Shown here: piece after piece, positions 1 through 8,518 of the stretch
Numbering within the stretch: position 1 is the stretch's first letter
Layout of the letters: each line of letters begins with the position of its first letter
Source: Chloroflexota bacterium
GTDB taxonomy: Bacteria; Chloroflexota; Anaerolineae; J102
DNA: 64,000 bases
Direction of reading: 5' to 3'
Assembly: GCA_029782215.1 (NCBI GenBank)
Contig: JAKOVD010000079.1
Location: 18,729-82,728, forward strand
Translations under genes and position numbers: made by a program
Notes under the pieces: generated by a model
What the model saw: only the letters and a program-made list of their open reading frames with translations
Told to the model about the DNA's origin: nothing
The model's database searches: none

Positions 1-1
1 G

Positions 2-661
2 CCGGTGACGGCGGCGTTGGTCTCTTTACTGCGCCTCACCGTCGGCCCCCTGCTGGCCAGGCTTCGCCAGCACCCTCCTGCCTTTCTCGAAACCCTCCAG
101 GCCTACCTCTCGCAGCCGCCCCCCGCCCCGCAGACGGCGCCTGTTTGGATCGAACCCATGTTTCGTGTGGTGCTGCCCTGCACCATAGGGGTGATCGTCC
201 TGCTCGCCCTGGTGCTCTGGCTGCAGAGGCGCCGCACCTTGTTTGGTCGCAGGCAGGAGAAAGAGCTTCGTACACCGGTCGCAGGGCACGAGCGCGCCGG
301 TCTTGACCGGCTGCTTGACCGCATGCGCGGCTTGACAGATCTCATCGGGCGCTTTGGCATCGGCCGCCGCTTCTATGCCGCCCTCTCTGTGCGTCATATC
401 TATGCCAACGTCCAACACCTGGCGGCCGACCGGGGTTTCCCCCGGCAGAAGTCGGACACGCCCAACGACTACCTGCCCACACTGGCGGCGGCCTTCCCTG
501 GTCATGAAGCGGATGTCGCTCACATCACCAGCGTCTATAATGCTTACGAGTATGGCGACGTTCCCACCGACGCTGCCGAGCTTCGACGCCTCCACGACGC
601 CTGGGAAGCGATCCGGCGTGATGCCGCCAACACGGCTGCCGGCGCTGCCGGACCCATCTGA
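2..661 (+). CDS. DUF4129 domain protein, C-terminal part (5' truncated by window)
   Basis: The reading frame is open to the left edge, so this is the 3' part of a longer gene; the first GTG in the window (position 5) is probably not the true start. One membrane segment (FRVVLPCTIGVIVLLALVLW) lies about 55-75 residues in. A basic cytoplasmic stretch follows, then a compact helical domain with FYAALSVRHIYANV, a 'DTPNDYLP' segment and a Tyr-rich 'VYNAYEYGD' near the end. This pattern is typical of the DUF4129 domain found at the C-terminus of bacterial transglutaminase-like membrane proteins. The family's function is not established; it is usually linked to cell-envelope proteins. The next gene starts 17 nt after the stop on the same strand, so the two are probably co-transcribed. 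Confidence 0.65.
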   Translation, partial: PVTAALVSLLRLTVGPLLARLRQHPPAFLETLQAYLSQPPPAPQTAPVWIEPMFRVVLPCTIGVIVLLALVLWLQRRRTLFGRRQEKELRTPVAGHERAGLDRLLDRMRGLTDLIGRFGIGRRFYAALSVRHIYANVQHLAADRGFPRQKSDTPNDYLPTLAAAFPGHEADVAHITSVYNAYEYGDVPTDAAELRRLHDAWEAIRRDAANTAAGAAGPI

Positions 662-678
662 GATGGCCCCCTGCCCGA

Positions 679-1989
679 ATGTCTGATCTCCAGGAACGCC
701 TCGAAAGGCTGCGCCAGGCCGGTCGCTTGAAGCGACCGGCCCCATCTCCCGGCCCCCCGGAACCCACCGTGGCGTCGCTGGAGCCACCCCGCGCGCCCCG
801 AACGACTCCGCCGCCTTACGCCCCCGGGCGCAACCTCGCCGACCTCCTCGAACTACCGGGGATGGAGCTGGTGCAGGAGCGGCGGGGCGCCTATCTGCTG
901 CGCACCATGCGTTTTGAGCTGGGACACCAACAAGGCCATGCCGCCCTTGGCGATCTGCTCAACCTGCCCCCAGGCGCCACCGCCATCGCCGGCAAGGATG
1001 CCGGGCTGGAGGGGTTCGACTTCAGGCAGGCCGTCTTCCTGGACACGGAGACCTCCGGCCTGGCCGGGGGCGCCGGCACCATCGTCTTCCTGACCGGCGT
1101 CGGCCAGTTCGAGGGCGATCACTATGTCGTACGCCAGTACTTCGCCCGCACTCCCGCCGAAGAACCTGCCTACCTCATGTCACTGGCCGACCACCTGGCT
1201 GCGGCGGCAGGCTACGTCAGCTTCAACGGCAAGGCCTTCGACCTGCCCCTGCTGCGCAGCCGGTTCATCATGGCCGGTCTGCGGCCCCCCGACCTGGTGC
1301 GGCCCCACCTGGACCTGCTGCATCCCGCCCGGCGGCTCTGGCGCAGCCGTCTCGGCGCCTGCAACTTCACGCATCTGGAGACTGAGGTGCTTGGCTACCA
1401 GCGCAGCGGTGAGGATGTCCCCTCCTGGCTGATCCCCAGCCTGTGGTTCCGCTTCGCGGGCGGGGAGAACAACGTGAACGACATGGCCCACGTCCTCTAC
1501 CACAACCTCGAGGACATCGTCAGCATGGCGCCCCTGGCGCATGCAGTTTGCGGCGCCTTCGGCGGCGTGCTCGACCCTCATCCCCAGGACCTGCTCGCGA
1601 TCGCCCAGGCGTATGCCAACCAGGGTCGCTGGGCCGATGCCGAAGCCGCGTATCGCCGCAGCCTGGCAGCTCCTCTGCCTGCTTCGCAGCGCAGCGGGGC
1701 GTTGGCGGGGTTGGCCAACGCCCTCAAACACCAGGAGCGCCAGGAGGAAGCGGCCCTCTGCTGGAGAGAACTGGCGGAGATGGAGCGGCCGCAAGAGGTC
1801 GAGGCCCACGTGGAGCTGGCCAAGTACCATGAGTGGCAGACCGGCGACCTGCAGGCGGCCCTGGAATGGACCACCGGCGCTCTCAGCCGGGTGCTCGCCT
1901 GGCCCCCCGGCTATCAGCGCACGCGGGCGCTGAGCGAGCTGCGCCACCGCCAGGAACGCCTTCAGCGCAAAGCCGAATCCCGAGCGTGA
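679..1989 (+). CDS. YprB-like RNase H-fold exonuclease with TPR tail
   Basis: A 436-residue protein. After a Pro-rich N-terminal region (residues 1-50), residues about 115-295 carry the signatures of a DEDD-type RNase H-like nuclease. These are FLDTETSG (Asp122, Glu124), YVSFNGKAFDLPLL, HLDLLHPARRLW and the closing YHNLEDIVSM. This arrangement matches the YprB family of ribonuclease H-like proteins, predicted metal-dependent 3'-5' exonucleases. Residues about 300-410 form at least two tetratricopeptide-like helical repeats (AIAQAYANQGRWADAEAAYRRSL and following), a common C-terminal extension in this family. The substrate is unknown and no phenotype can be inferred. It lies 17 nt after the DUF4129 gene. 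I chose the ATG at 679; no obvious Shine-Dalgarno sequence is seen. Confidence 0.75.
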   Translation: MSDLQERLERLRQAGRLKRPAPSPGPPEPTVASLEPPRAPRTTPPPYAPGRNLADLLELPGMELVQERRGAYLLRTMRFELGHQQGHAALGDLLNLPPGATAIAGKDAGLEGFDFRQAVFLDTETSGLAGGAGTIVFLTGVGQFEGDHYVVRQYFARTPAEEPAYLMSLADHLAAAAGYVSFNGKAFDLPLLRSRFIMAGLRPPDLVRPHLDLLHPARRLWRSRLGACNFTHLETEVLGYQRSGEDVPSWLIPSLWFRFAGGENNVNDMAHVLYHNLEDIVSMAPLAHAVCGAFGGVLDPHPQDLLAIAQAYANQGRWADAEAAYRRSLAAPLPASQRSGALAGLANALKHQERQEEAALCWRELAEMERPQEVEAHVELAKYHEWQTGDLQAALEWTTGALSRVLAWPPGYQRTRALSELRHRQERLQRKAESRA

Positions 1990-2104
1990 GCCAGGGGCCG
2001 CGCGGGAGACCCCGGCGATCACCTGCGGCCATCCTCAGCCTGGGAACCGGCGTCATGGGTCCGGCGTCATAGGGGGCAACACACGCCAATCAGGAGACAT
2101 GATC

Positions 2105-2899
2105 ATGCACAGACCCCTTTCCTCCCTCGTCGTCGCAGTCACCGCTGCCGCCTTCCTTCTGGCCGCGGCGGCGTGCAGCGCCCCGCCAGCCCCGGTAGCG
2201 GCGGCCAGCAGCGCCCCCGCTGCCAGCGCCTCCACCACGCGCCTGGCCCAGGTTGCCGGGAGCAGCGACTCGCTGCCGGCCACAATTTCTGTCAACGGCG
2301 TCGGCGCCGTCAGCGCCGCGCCCGATGTCGCCTACGTCCAGCTCGGCGTCGAAACCATCAACGCCGACCCCGCCGCCGCGGTCAAGGAAAGCACTGACAA
2401 GATGGCCGCAGTCATGGCCGCCCTCGCAGCCCAAGGCATCCCCGCCGAGGCGATCCAGACCGTCAGCTACGACATGACGCTGGAACAGGTCCCCAACCAG
2501 GACGGCCAGCCCAGCGGCGAGATCCGCTACCATGTCGGCAACATCGTGCGCATCAAAGTGACTGACCTGAGCAAGACCGCCGCTGTGTTGTCAACGGCGC
2601 TCGAAGCCGGCGCCAACACCGTCAGTGGCGTCGAATTCGGCGTCCTGGACCCCGTGGCGCTGCAGGTGCAGGCTCGCGACAAGGCCATCGCCGATGCCCA
2701 GGCCAAAGCAACGCAGTTGGCCAACGGCTTCGGCGCCAAGTTGGGCCCCATTCACAACGTCAATGAGTTCAGCGGTCCCATGCCCACGGCTGCCCGTTTC
2801 GACACCAGCGCAGCCGTTGCCAATGCCGCCGTGCCCGTCTCGCCTGGCCAGCTCACCGTCACGATCGAGGTGCAGGCCACTTACGACATTGCCCGTTAG
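2105..2899 (+). CDS. SIMPL (DUF541) domain lipoprotein
   Basis: A 264-residue exported lipoprotein. A hydrophobic signal ends in a lipobox LAAAAC with Cys24, so the mature protein is probably lipid-anchored outside the membrane. A short Ala/Ser/Pro linker follows, then the SIMPL/DUF541 domain (residues about 60-260) with ISVNGVGAVSAAPDVAYVQLGV near its start and PVSPGQLTVTIEVQATYDI at its end. The family is widespread and periplasmic or extracellular, with no defined biochemical role. Two in-frame ATGs occur at 2099 and 2105. The AGGAG at 2092-2096 is only 2 nt from the first but 8 nt from the second, so 2105 is preferred. A strong terminator follows the gene. Confidence 0.8.
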   Translation: MHRPLSSLVVAVTAAAFLLAAAACSAPPAPVAAASSAPAASASTTRLAQVAGSSDSLPATISVNGVGAVSAAPDVAYVQLGVETINADPAAAVKESTDKMAAVMAALAAQGIPAEAIQTVSYDMTLEQVPNQDGQPSGEIRYHVGNIVRIKVTDLSKTAAVLSTALEAGANTVSGVEFGVLDPVALQVQARDKAIADAQAKATQLANGFGAKLGPIHNVNEFSGPMPTAARFDTSAAVANAAVPVSPGQLTVTIEVQATYDIAR

Positions 2900-2933
2900 C
2901 GTCAGGCTCGCCCCGATCTTCCCCTCTGTCAAG

Positions 2934-2975
2934 AAGCAGCCGGCGGAGCGCCTCCACCGGCTGCTTTTCTGTTTG
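2934..2975 (+). terminator. Rho-independent terminator after SIMPL gene
   Basis: AAGCAGCCGG (2934-2943) pairs perfectly over 10 bp with CCGGCTGCTT (2957-2966), leaving a 13-nt loop. It is followed by a T-rich run (TTTTCTGTTT). It sits in the 86-nt gap between this gene and the converging NYN gene and acts in the plus direction; the minus side has no T tract. Confidence 0.8.
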
Positions 2976-2985
2976 GCAGCGGGCT

Positions 2986-4953
2986 TCAGCTTGTCGCCAT
3001 CAGGTCCACGATGCGCTCGGCGACGGCCAGGGCTACCGGCTGATCGGCGTTGTTGTGCCGGATTTGCTCCACCACCCGGCGCAGCACGTCCGCGTTGACA
3101 GTGGCCAGCGCCTGCGTGCGCTCTTCCCAGCGGGTGCGCAGTTCCGGGTTCTCGTGCGTGGCGGCCAGCACCGCGATCTGCGCCGGCGAAGCGGTGCTCA
3201 GGTTCCATTCGGACATGTTGATCCCCAGCTCGCGCCCGGCATTGGCCCAGTAGTACGAGAGCATCGGATTCATCAAACCCCGCATGCGGCCCCACAGGGG
3301 ATCATCTTCCTGCACCAGTGCAAAGAACGCCAGGTAGTAGGGCCGGGCAGCGCCGTAATTGCGCTCCACTTGTGACAGCTCACCAGCGCGCACCGAGGCG
3401 TAGGAGGCCATAAACCAGCGCAGATCTTCCAGGGTGGCGCCCGGCTCGTTGCCTTCCACGGCATCCCACTGCAGCCGGCAGGCGTAGAGATAGCTGCGCG
3501 ACGAAGCTGAAAAATCCTGCGATCGCTGGATCATCGCCCGCTTTGCCAGCATCTGCGCCGTGTCGGGACCACTGGGCAGGTTGTCGGGCAGCTGCACCTG
3601 TTCGATATCACGCACCAGGCGCTGCAGGGCCGGCTCGTCCAGGAAGGGAATCGCCGTCCGCCCGGCCAAACGGTACCGGTCCTCATCGCGCACGATCAGG
3701 TGGCGGTGTTCCAGGTCGTCAAGGAGCGCCTGGATGTAGTCAACCTGGTCCCGATCGTTGACCAGCACCGCCGCCATATCGCTCAGATTGATTTCAATCC
3801 CGGCATGGATAGCGGCATAGATGAAGCCGGATTCCGCCCGCTGCACAAAGTCAGCCTCGCTCTCGATGCCAGGGGCCAACGACACCGGCACCCGGACCGA
3901 CGCCAGTTGGTCTCCATAGTCAAAGGCCCGCTGCCGAAAGCCCATCTGCCAGATGTGCCGCAGCATCGTCTTGCTGCGGCTGAGGCCCAGGGCGTCGTAG
4001 CGCTCACGCAGTTCTTCCAGGAGGGTGTCGGTCGTATACACGGCCGGCTTTTCACGCAGGGCGCGGTAAATGTCGCGCAGGACATCCCGGCGCGTGGCAA
4101 AATCCGAAGAAGTCATCTTCAGCCGGCTGAAGATCTGCCGGTACTGCTGTTCCAGCGACTGCTCGCTCAGACCTGTCTCATCCTCCACCGGCGTCATCAC
4201 CGAGTGTCTGGCCATGTCCAGGTCGCTTTGGGCCACGAAACCCTTGGGCGCCACGTAGAGCTGCAGGTCGCGGACGTACAGGTCGATGAATTCCGTGTTC
4301 GCCTCCAGCCAGGTCTTGAACTGCGAGTAGCCGAAGTTGGCCTCATTGAAGGTGGAATCCATCGACAACATCGTCTGCTTCAGCTTTGCAGCCAAGACAG
4401 GCACCTCCCCGCGCTGGCCGTGGGCCTGCAGCGCTTTGGCAAGCAGGGTGCGCGCCGCTTCCAGGTCGCTGCTGCTGCGCTCGGTGACATCCGACGTGTC
4501 GCCCAGGAGGGTTTCCAGGTAGATGAACTCATCGCACGATTTCACCAGCAATTGGTGCGTGATGTTGCGGGGACCAATGCCCAGGGTGTACTTTCCGTAC
4601 TCTCGCAGCTTGCTGACAAGGGCGCCAAAGTCACTGTCGCCGGAGATGATGACGATCGTATGCACATGCTGCCGGGTCATGGCCACTTCCAGGGCATCCA
4701 CAGCCATGCGGATGTCGGCGCGATTCTTGCCCGCGCGTACGCTGTACATCTGAATCAGGTCGATGGCGTTTTCCATCAGCTCGTCGCGATAGTGCGTGTA
4801 CCGTCCCCAGTCGGCATAGGCGCGTTTCGTCACCACGGGACCGCGGCTCTGCAGGTACTCCATCACCGGCGTGATCTCAAAATCGAGAAACACGTCCTCC
4901 GCCCAACGCGCAACATTCTCGAAATCAATGAAGACAGCAAGCTGCTCAGGCAT
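2986..4953 (-). CDS. NYN (LabA/DUF88-type) nuclease with LOTUS-like domains
   Basis: A 655-residue cytoplasmic protein. The first ~150 residues are a NYN (PIN-like) domain with FIDFENVA near the start, a central NRADIRMAVDALE and ISGDSDFGALV. These acidic positions form the metal site of this RNase fold. After about residue 165 there are winged-helix-like segments resembling OST-HTH/LOTUS domains (LLAKALQAHGQRGEVPVLAAKLKQ... FKTWLEA, and again around the TSSDFATRRDVLRDIYRAL segment). The last ~200 residues are helical and unassigned. NYN-LOTUS proteins are thought to bind or cleave RNA; the target here is unknown. A longer upstream reading frame exists, but the ATG at 4953 has a strong GGGAGG 5-6 nt upstream and begins exactly at the domain, so it is chosen. 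A good promoter lies about 190 nt upstream. Confidence 0.75.
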   Translation of the reverse strand: MPEQLAVFIDFENVARWAEDVFLDFEITPVMEYLQSRGPVVTKRAYADWGRYTHYRDELMENAIDLIQMYSVRAGKNRADIRMAVDALEVAMTRQHVHTIVIISGDSDFGALVSKLREYGKYTLGIGPRNITHQLLVKSCDEFIYLETLLGDTSDVTERSSSDLEAARTLLAKALQAHGQRGEVPVLAAKLKQTMLSMDSTFNEANFGYSQFKTWLEANTEFIDLYVRDLQLYVAPKGFVAQSDLDMARHSVMTPVEDETGLSEQSLEQQYRQIFSRLKMTSSDFATRRDVLRDIYRALREKPAVYTTDTLLEELRERYDALGLSRSKTMLRHIWQMGFRQRAFDYGDQLASVRVPVSLAPGIESEADFVQRAESGFIYAAIHAGIEINLSDMAAVLVNDRDQVDYIQALLDDLEHRHLIVRDEDRYRLAGRTAIPFLDEPALQRLVRDIEQVQLPDNLPSGPDTAQMLAKRAMIQRSQDFSASSRSYLYACRLQWDAVEGNEPGATLEDLRWFMASYASVRAGELSQVERNYGAARPYYLAFFALVQEDDPLWGRMRGLMNPMLSYYWANAGRELGINMSEWNLSTASPAQIAVLAATHENPELRTRWEERTQALATVNADVLRRVVEQIRHNNADQPVALAVAERIVDLMATS

Positions 4954-5140
4954 TTGAGCCTCCCTTGTCAAAGTAAGGCATGGTAGCCAACGCTGCGACC
5001 ATCTAATCCCAGCGGGCTGGCGGCTAGCTTCGTCATCCACTAACAAGCGGCTCGACGATAGGTCGAAGACAAAGCCTTTGGTTGATCGTGAGGGTGTGCT
5101 TCCGGACGGCTGCTGCTGCGTCCTGAAGGAAAACACCCTG

Positions 5141-5169
5141 ACTGTATGAGAAACCGGTTTGGGTGTCAA
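5141..5169 (-). promoter_or_regulatory. Promoter for NYN gene
   Basis: On the minus strand, TTGACA (5169-5164) is a perfect -35 box. A 17-nt spacer separates it from TACAGT (5146-5141), a 4/6 match to the -10 consensus. Transcription would start near 5134, giving an untranslated leader of about 180 nt before the start codon at 4953. Confidence 0.55.
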
Positions 5170-5187
5170 GTAACGCTGTGATACAGT
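5159..5187 (+). promoter_or_regulatory. Possible divergent promoter for CDP-alcohol phosphatidyltransferase gene
   Basis: TTGGGT (5159-5164), a 17-nt spacer and TACAGT (5182-5187) form a weaker promoter-like pair reading right. The expected start of transcription near 5194 leaves room for translation from the ATG at 5243. It overlaps the -35 region of the opposing NYN promoter, so the two could interfere. Confidence 0.3.
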
Positions 5188-5242
5188 GCTTTCGCCCGGA
5201 GGGAACCAGACGTCGGCTCACACTGACTCCTTTGCCGCTTCT

Positions 5243-6517
5243 ATGATGACCAGGAATCCGTTGTTGGAGCCCCCGCTTAGCACCCCCGATGAGAATCGGA
5301 TCGTGCTTGCCCGCCTGCAGCGCGAGTGGCTGATCGCGGCCGAGTTGTACGGGGTGGCGCTGGTGCTTGGGTTCCTCCTGCTCCGCACGCAGTGGGCGAC
5401 GGCAACCGTACTGCGCTGGGGCTTGCTGGCTCTGCTCGTCCAGGCCGAAGTGCTGCGCGTGCTCCGCCGCAGCTTTCCCCTGCATCACCGTCATGGCGAC
5501 GACCGCCTGCTGCCAAGCCTGGGGATGGGCACGGCCTTGACGCTTGTGCGCGGGGGAGCAGTGGGGCTGCTGGCCGGTTTCCTTCTGACGCCATGGCCCG
5601 CCGGGCTGCTGGCCTGGCTCCCGGCTGCCCTCTTCACTCTGGCCGCCATCACCGATGTCCTGGATGGCTATGTCGCCCGTGTCACCCGGTATGATACGCC
5701 CTTGGGCGAGGCCCTGGACATGGAGATCGATGGCCTGGGGATGCTCATTGTGGTGGGCGTCGCCATCCATTTCGGGCAGTTGCCGATCTGGTTTGTCATC
5801 ATCGGCCTGGCTCGCTATGCCTTCGTCCTGGGCATCACCGCCCGCCAGTGGCTGGGCAAACCCGTCCATGACCTGACGCCAAGCCGGACGCGCCGCCTGC
5901 TCGCCAGCCAGGTCATGGCCTTTATGAGCGTGGCCTTGTGGCCGATCGCGCCTCGCCCGCTCCTTGTAGTCGCCGGCGTCGTTCTCGGCATCCCCTTCCT
6001 GGCCGGCTTTCTGCGCGATTGGTTGGTGGTGAGCGGCGCCGTCGACCCGCGCTCACCCCGCTACCAGGCCTTGCTGCAGCGCGCCGGTACCCTGCTGATG
6101 CGCCAGGCGCCCGTCGCCGTGCGGCTGGTGGCGGCTGCCTCGGCCTGGGTGCTGGCGGGCCATCTGCTGTTCCGCTTCGCTGACAGCGCCGCCGCCTTTG
6201 CTGCCGCCGGCTTCCCCTTGTCCGCGGTGGTCACGGCGCTCTTCATTGCCCTCTCCGCGGGCAGCGGCGTTGCCTTGGCGCTGGGCATCGCCGGACGGAT
6301 CTTCGCCGTCCTGTTGATCGCCGTCGCCCTGTTCACGTTCAACGCCCAGGGTCCCTGGCCGGAAACGGCGTCCGCCGTCGCCGCCAGCGTCTATTTGCTT
6401 ATCTTCGGCACCGGCTCGCACTCGCTCTGGCGTCTTGACGATCGCGTGTTCTACCAGCGCGCTGGTGAGGGGCAGCCTCCCGCCGCACCCTCCCCGCCGG
6501 ACGATCCTGCCGCGTGA
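5243..6517 (+). CDS. CDP-alcohol phosphatidyltransferase fused to DoxX-like membrane domain
   Basis: A 424-residue polytopic membrane protein. The N-terminal half carries the complete CDP-alcohol phosphatidyltransferase motif DG-x2-AR-x8-G-x3-D-x3-D (beginning DGYVARVTRYD). The family transfers a phosphatidyl or related group from a CDP-lipid to an alcohol headgroup with loss of CMP. The C-terminal ~150 residues hold four further membrane segments (RLVAAASAWVLAGHLLF onward) resembling a DoxX-type module. The fusion is unusual. The alcohol substrate cannot be read from sequence. The ATG at 5243 is preferred over an upstream GTG at 5186 because the latter lies inside the predicted promoter; no strong Shine-Dalgarno is present. 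The stop overlaps the next gene by 4 nt (GTGA), so translation is probably coupled. Confidence 0.75.
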   Translation: MMTRNPLLEPPLSTPDENRIVLARLQREWLIAAELYGVALVLGFLLLRTQWATATVLRWGLLALLVQAEVLRVLRRSFPLHHRHGDDRLLPSLGMGTALTLVRGGAVGLLAGFLLTPWPAGLLAWLPAALFTLAAITDVLDGYVARVTRYDTPLGEALDMEIDGLGMLIVVGVAIHFGQLPIWFVIIGLARYAFVLGITARQWLGKPVHDLTPSRTRRLLASQVMAFMSVALWPIAPRPLLVVAGVVLGIPFLAGFLRDWLVVSGAVDPRSPRYQALLQRAGTLLMRQAPVAVRLVAAASAWVLAGHLLFRFADSAAAFAAAGFPLSAVVTALFIALSAGSGVALALGIAGRIFAVLLIAVALFTFNAQGPWPETASAVAASVYLLIFGTGSHSLWRLDDRVFYQRAGEGQPPAAPSPPDDPAA

Positions 6518-7524
6518 GCCCGGTCCGCCGCGCGCTGCGACCGCGCACCTTGCCGTGGCTGCTGGCGCTGCTGCTGTTGTTCCTCGTCCTGCGCAACATC
6601 CCCCTGACCGACATCCTGGCCGTACTGCGCCGGCTGCGCTCTTGGGAAATCGCCGTTCTGATCGGCGCCAACGCCCTGATTGTGCTGCTGCTGAGCGGGC
6701 GTTGGTGGGTTTTGCTCGGCAGCCTGGCGTTCCGGCTGCCGTACCTCCGGCTATCCAGCTATCGCCTGGCTGCCTTCTCGATCACCTATGTGACTCCCGG
6801 TCCCCAGATGGGTGGAGAACCTCTCCAGGTTCACCTTGTCCGCCAGCATCATGGCATTCCAGGTGCCACGGCCACCGCCTCGGTTGCCCTGGATAAATCA
6901 CTGGAGTTGCTGGCTAACTTTGCCTTCCTAACATTGGGGGCGATCGTTATCGCTCGTTTCCAGATCGATTTCCAACTTGACCCTGCCGTCTTGTTGGCCC
7001 TCGCCCTCGGCCTGCTCGCCCTGCCCTTGACCTATCTCATCGCCTCCGCACTGGACAAACGTCTTTTCACGGCCCTGCTGGGCCGTTGGCCCCAGGCTGA
7101 CCGCTCGCTGCGGTTCCAACGGGTCTTTCGACTCGTGCAGCAGGCTGAAGCACAAATCGCAACCTTCTACCGCCAGAAGCCACGGGCGCTGCTGCTGGCC
7201 CTCCTGGTCGCGTTCATCACCTGGGCTGCTATGGTGGCGGAGTACTGGCTGGCGGCTCATTTCCTCGGCCTGCCTTATACACCCTGGCAGGCCATTGCCG
7301 CCCTAACCGCAGCACGACTTGCCTTCCTGCTACCGCTTCCGGCCGGTCTCGGCGTCCTGGAGGCCAGCCAGGCCTTTGCCGCCTCAGCCCTGGGCTTTGA
7401 CCCGGCAGCGGGCGCCGCGCTAGCCCTTCTCATCCGTGCCCGGGATGTCACCCTGGCCCTCTTGGGCGCCTGGCTGGCTGCCAGGTATCTGGCCAGCGGA
7501 TCCCCGGCCTCGGGTAAGCCTTAG
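6514..7524 (+). CDS. Lysylphosphatidylglycerol synthase TM-region / flippase-like (UPF0104) protein
   Basis: A 336-residue integral membrane protein with about eight transmembrane segments. It carries motifs of the UPF0104/LPG-synthase membrane region: SITYVTPGPQMGGEPLQ, ASVALDKSLELLANF and FLLPLPAGLGVLEASQ. It lacks the soluble aminoacyl-transfer domain of MprF. Stand-alone members are thought to move lipids or lipid-linked sugars across the membrane. The GTG start at 6514 overlaps the TGA of the upstream CDP-alcohol phosphatidyltransferase (GTGA), which suggests equal expression and a shared lipid pathway. The stop overlaps by 4 nt with the stop of the converging methyltransferase gene. Confidence 0.75.
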   Translation: MSPVRRALRPRTLPWLLALLLLFLVLRNIPLTDILAVLRRLRSWEIAVLIGANALIVLLLSGRWWVLLGSLAFRLPYLRLSSYRLAAFSITYVTPGPQMGGEPLQVHLVRQHHGIPGATATASVALDKSLELLANFAFLTLGAIVIARFQIDFQLDPAVLLALALGLLALPLTYLIASALDKRLFTALLGRWPQADRSLRFQRVFRLVQQAEAQIATFYRQKPRALLLALLVAFITWAAMVAEYWLAAHFLGLPYTPWQAIAALTAARLAFLLPLPAGLGVLEASQAFAASALGFDPAAGAALALLIRARDVTLALLGAWLAARYLASGSPASGKP

Positions 7525-8432
7525 CCCACCCGTCCGGCGACGTCCAGTTGGTGGGTGATGTACACCAGCTCACCGCGCTCGATCTGCTGACGCCGTGCAG
7601 TCGCCCACGCTGCCAGGCGCGCCGGATCGAGGATGGCATCGTCCGCCAACGCCTTCTCGACTGTGTCGATGATGAAGTGCAGAAAATAGGCCTCATCGGC
7701 GGGATAACGACCCTGCTGCGGCAGCACGACCCAATCCGAGCCACCCGCCGCCAACACGATCGCGCCCGCGGTCTGCAGATGCCCGAACAGGCGGCGCCCG
7801 GAACGGTGATCGCCCGATGGCTTCCCGCCAACAAGCCTCCTGTCCATGGTTTCGTGATAGCGCACCTCCACCAAGGCGTCGAAGTCAGCGTCTAGCTCTG
7901 CCTGGAAGGTGGTGACGCCATCGAACGTAATGGTGAAATAGAACAGCCCTGACGGTCGCAGCAGATCCAATAGCACCGGCAGAACGCGGGGAATGTCTAC
8001 CAGGTCAAGGAAGGCATGGGCGATCAGAAGGTCCCAGGCTCGACGGCCGCGCCAATGTTCGGCAAAGGTGAGGGCGTCGCAGGCTTCAAACGCCAGCTCC
8101 AGCCACTGCTCTGCCCGCTGCAAACGCATCCCTCCGGACTGGCCGGCGTTCACACCCCAACCATGGTGCCCCGCCCACCCCCCCATCCGCTCCTTCGCCG
8201 TGGCCATCAGCTCTGGGGCGGCGTCAACCAGGGTGTAGCGCCCTGCCGCCAGCAACCGCCAGTCCAGACAGCGCTCAACCATTGTACCGATCCCGGCGCC
8301 CAACTCCAGCACGTCCAGCGCGCCGGTGGGGGGCAACGCGGCAGCCAGCGTCTCCCATACACCCCGATTCAGGGCCCGGTCATCGACCGTGCGCTTGGCG
8401 GCCAGGTAGCGAATGAAGTCAGTCACCGACAC
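7521..8432 (-). CDS. Class I SAM-dependent methyltransferase
   Basis: A 303-residue soluble protein with the SAM-binding motif I VLELGAGIGTMVER at about residues 40-53. The acidic motif II region (YTLVDAAPELM) follows, and LLIAHAFLDLVDIPRVLPVLLDLLRPSGLFYFTITFDG covers motifs IV-VI. The last ~100 residues carry segments such as VEVRYHETMDRR that may form the acceptor site. The methyl acceptor is unknown. The GTG start at 8432 follows GGAGG after a 5-nt spacer; a second in-frame GTG at 8426 is an alternative. It is the last gene of the minus-strand pterin-like cluster, 86 nt after a small membrane-protein gene. Confidence 0.75.
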   Translation of the reverse strand: MSVTDFIRYLAAKRTVDDRALNRGVWETLAAALPPTGALDVLELGAGIGTMVERCLDWRLLAAGRYTLVDAAPELMATAKERMGGWAGHHGWGVNAGQSGGMRLQRAEQWLELAFEACDALTFAEHWRGRRAWDLLIAHAFLDLVDIPRVLPVLLDLLRPSGLFYFTITFDGVTTFQAELDADFDALVEVRYHETMDRRLVGGKPSGDHRSGRRLFGHLQTAGAIVLAAGGSDWVVLPQQGRYPADEAYFLHFIIDTVEKALADDAILDPARLAAWATARRQQIERGELVYITHQLDVAGRVG

Positions 8433-8467
8433 TCCCTCCTCCTTGCTTCAGTGGCTGCACAAACGCA

Positions 8468-8505
8468 GCCGGACAACCCTACGGTTATCCGCATGGTTGT
8501 CCGGC
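8468..8505. terminator. Intergenic hairpin, possible attenuator or terminator
   Basis: GCCGGACAAC (8468-8477) pairs with GTTGTCCGGC (8496-8505) over 10 bp, and the loop contains a smaller CGG/CCG pair. There is no T-run on either side, so it may tune expression between the small membrane-protein gene and the methyltransferase gene rather than end transcription. Confidence 0.35.
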
Positions 8506-8518
8506 ATGCGCTCGGTGG

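Noticed and set aside
4954..5169. N-terminal extension of the NYN protein to 5169
   Set aside because: It would run through a promoter-like element; the ATG at 4953 has a strong Shine-Dalgarno and begins the domain.
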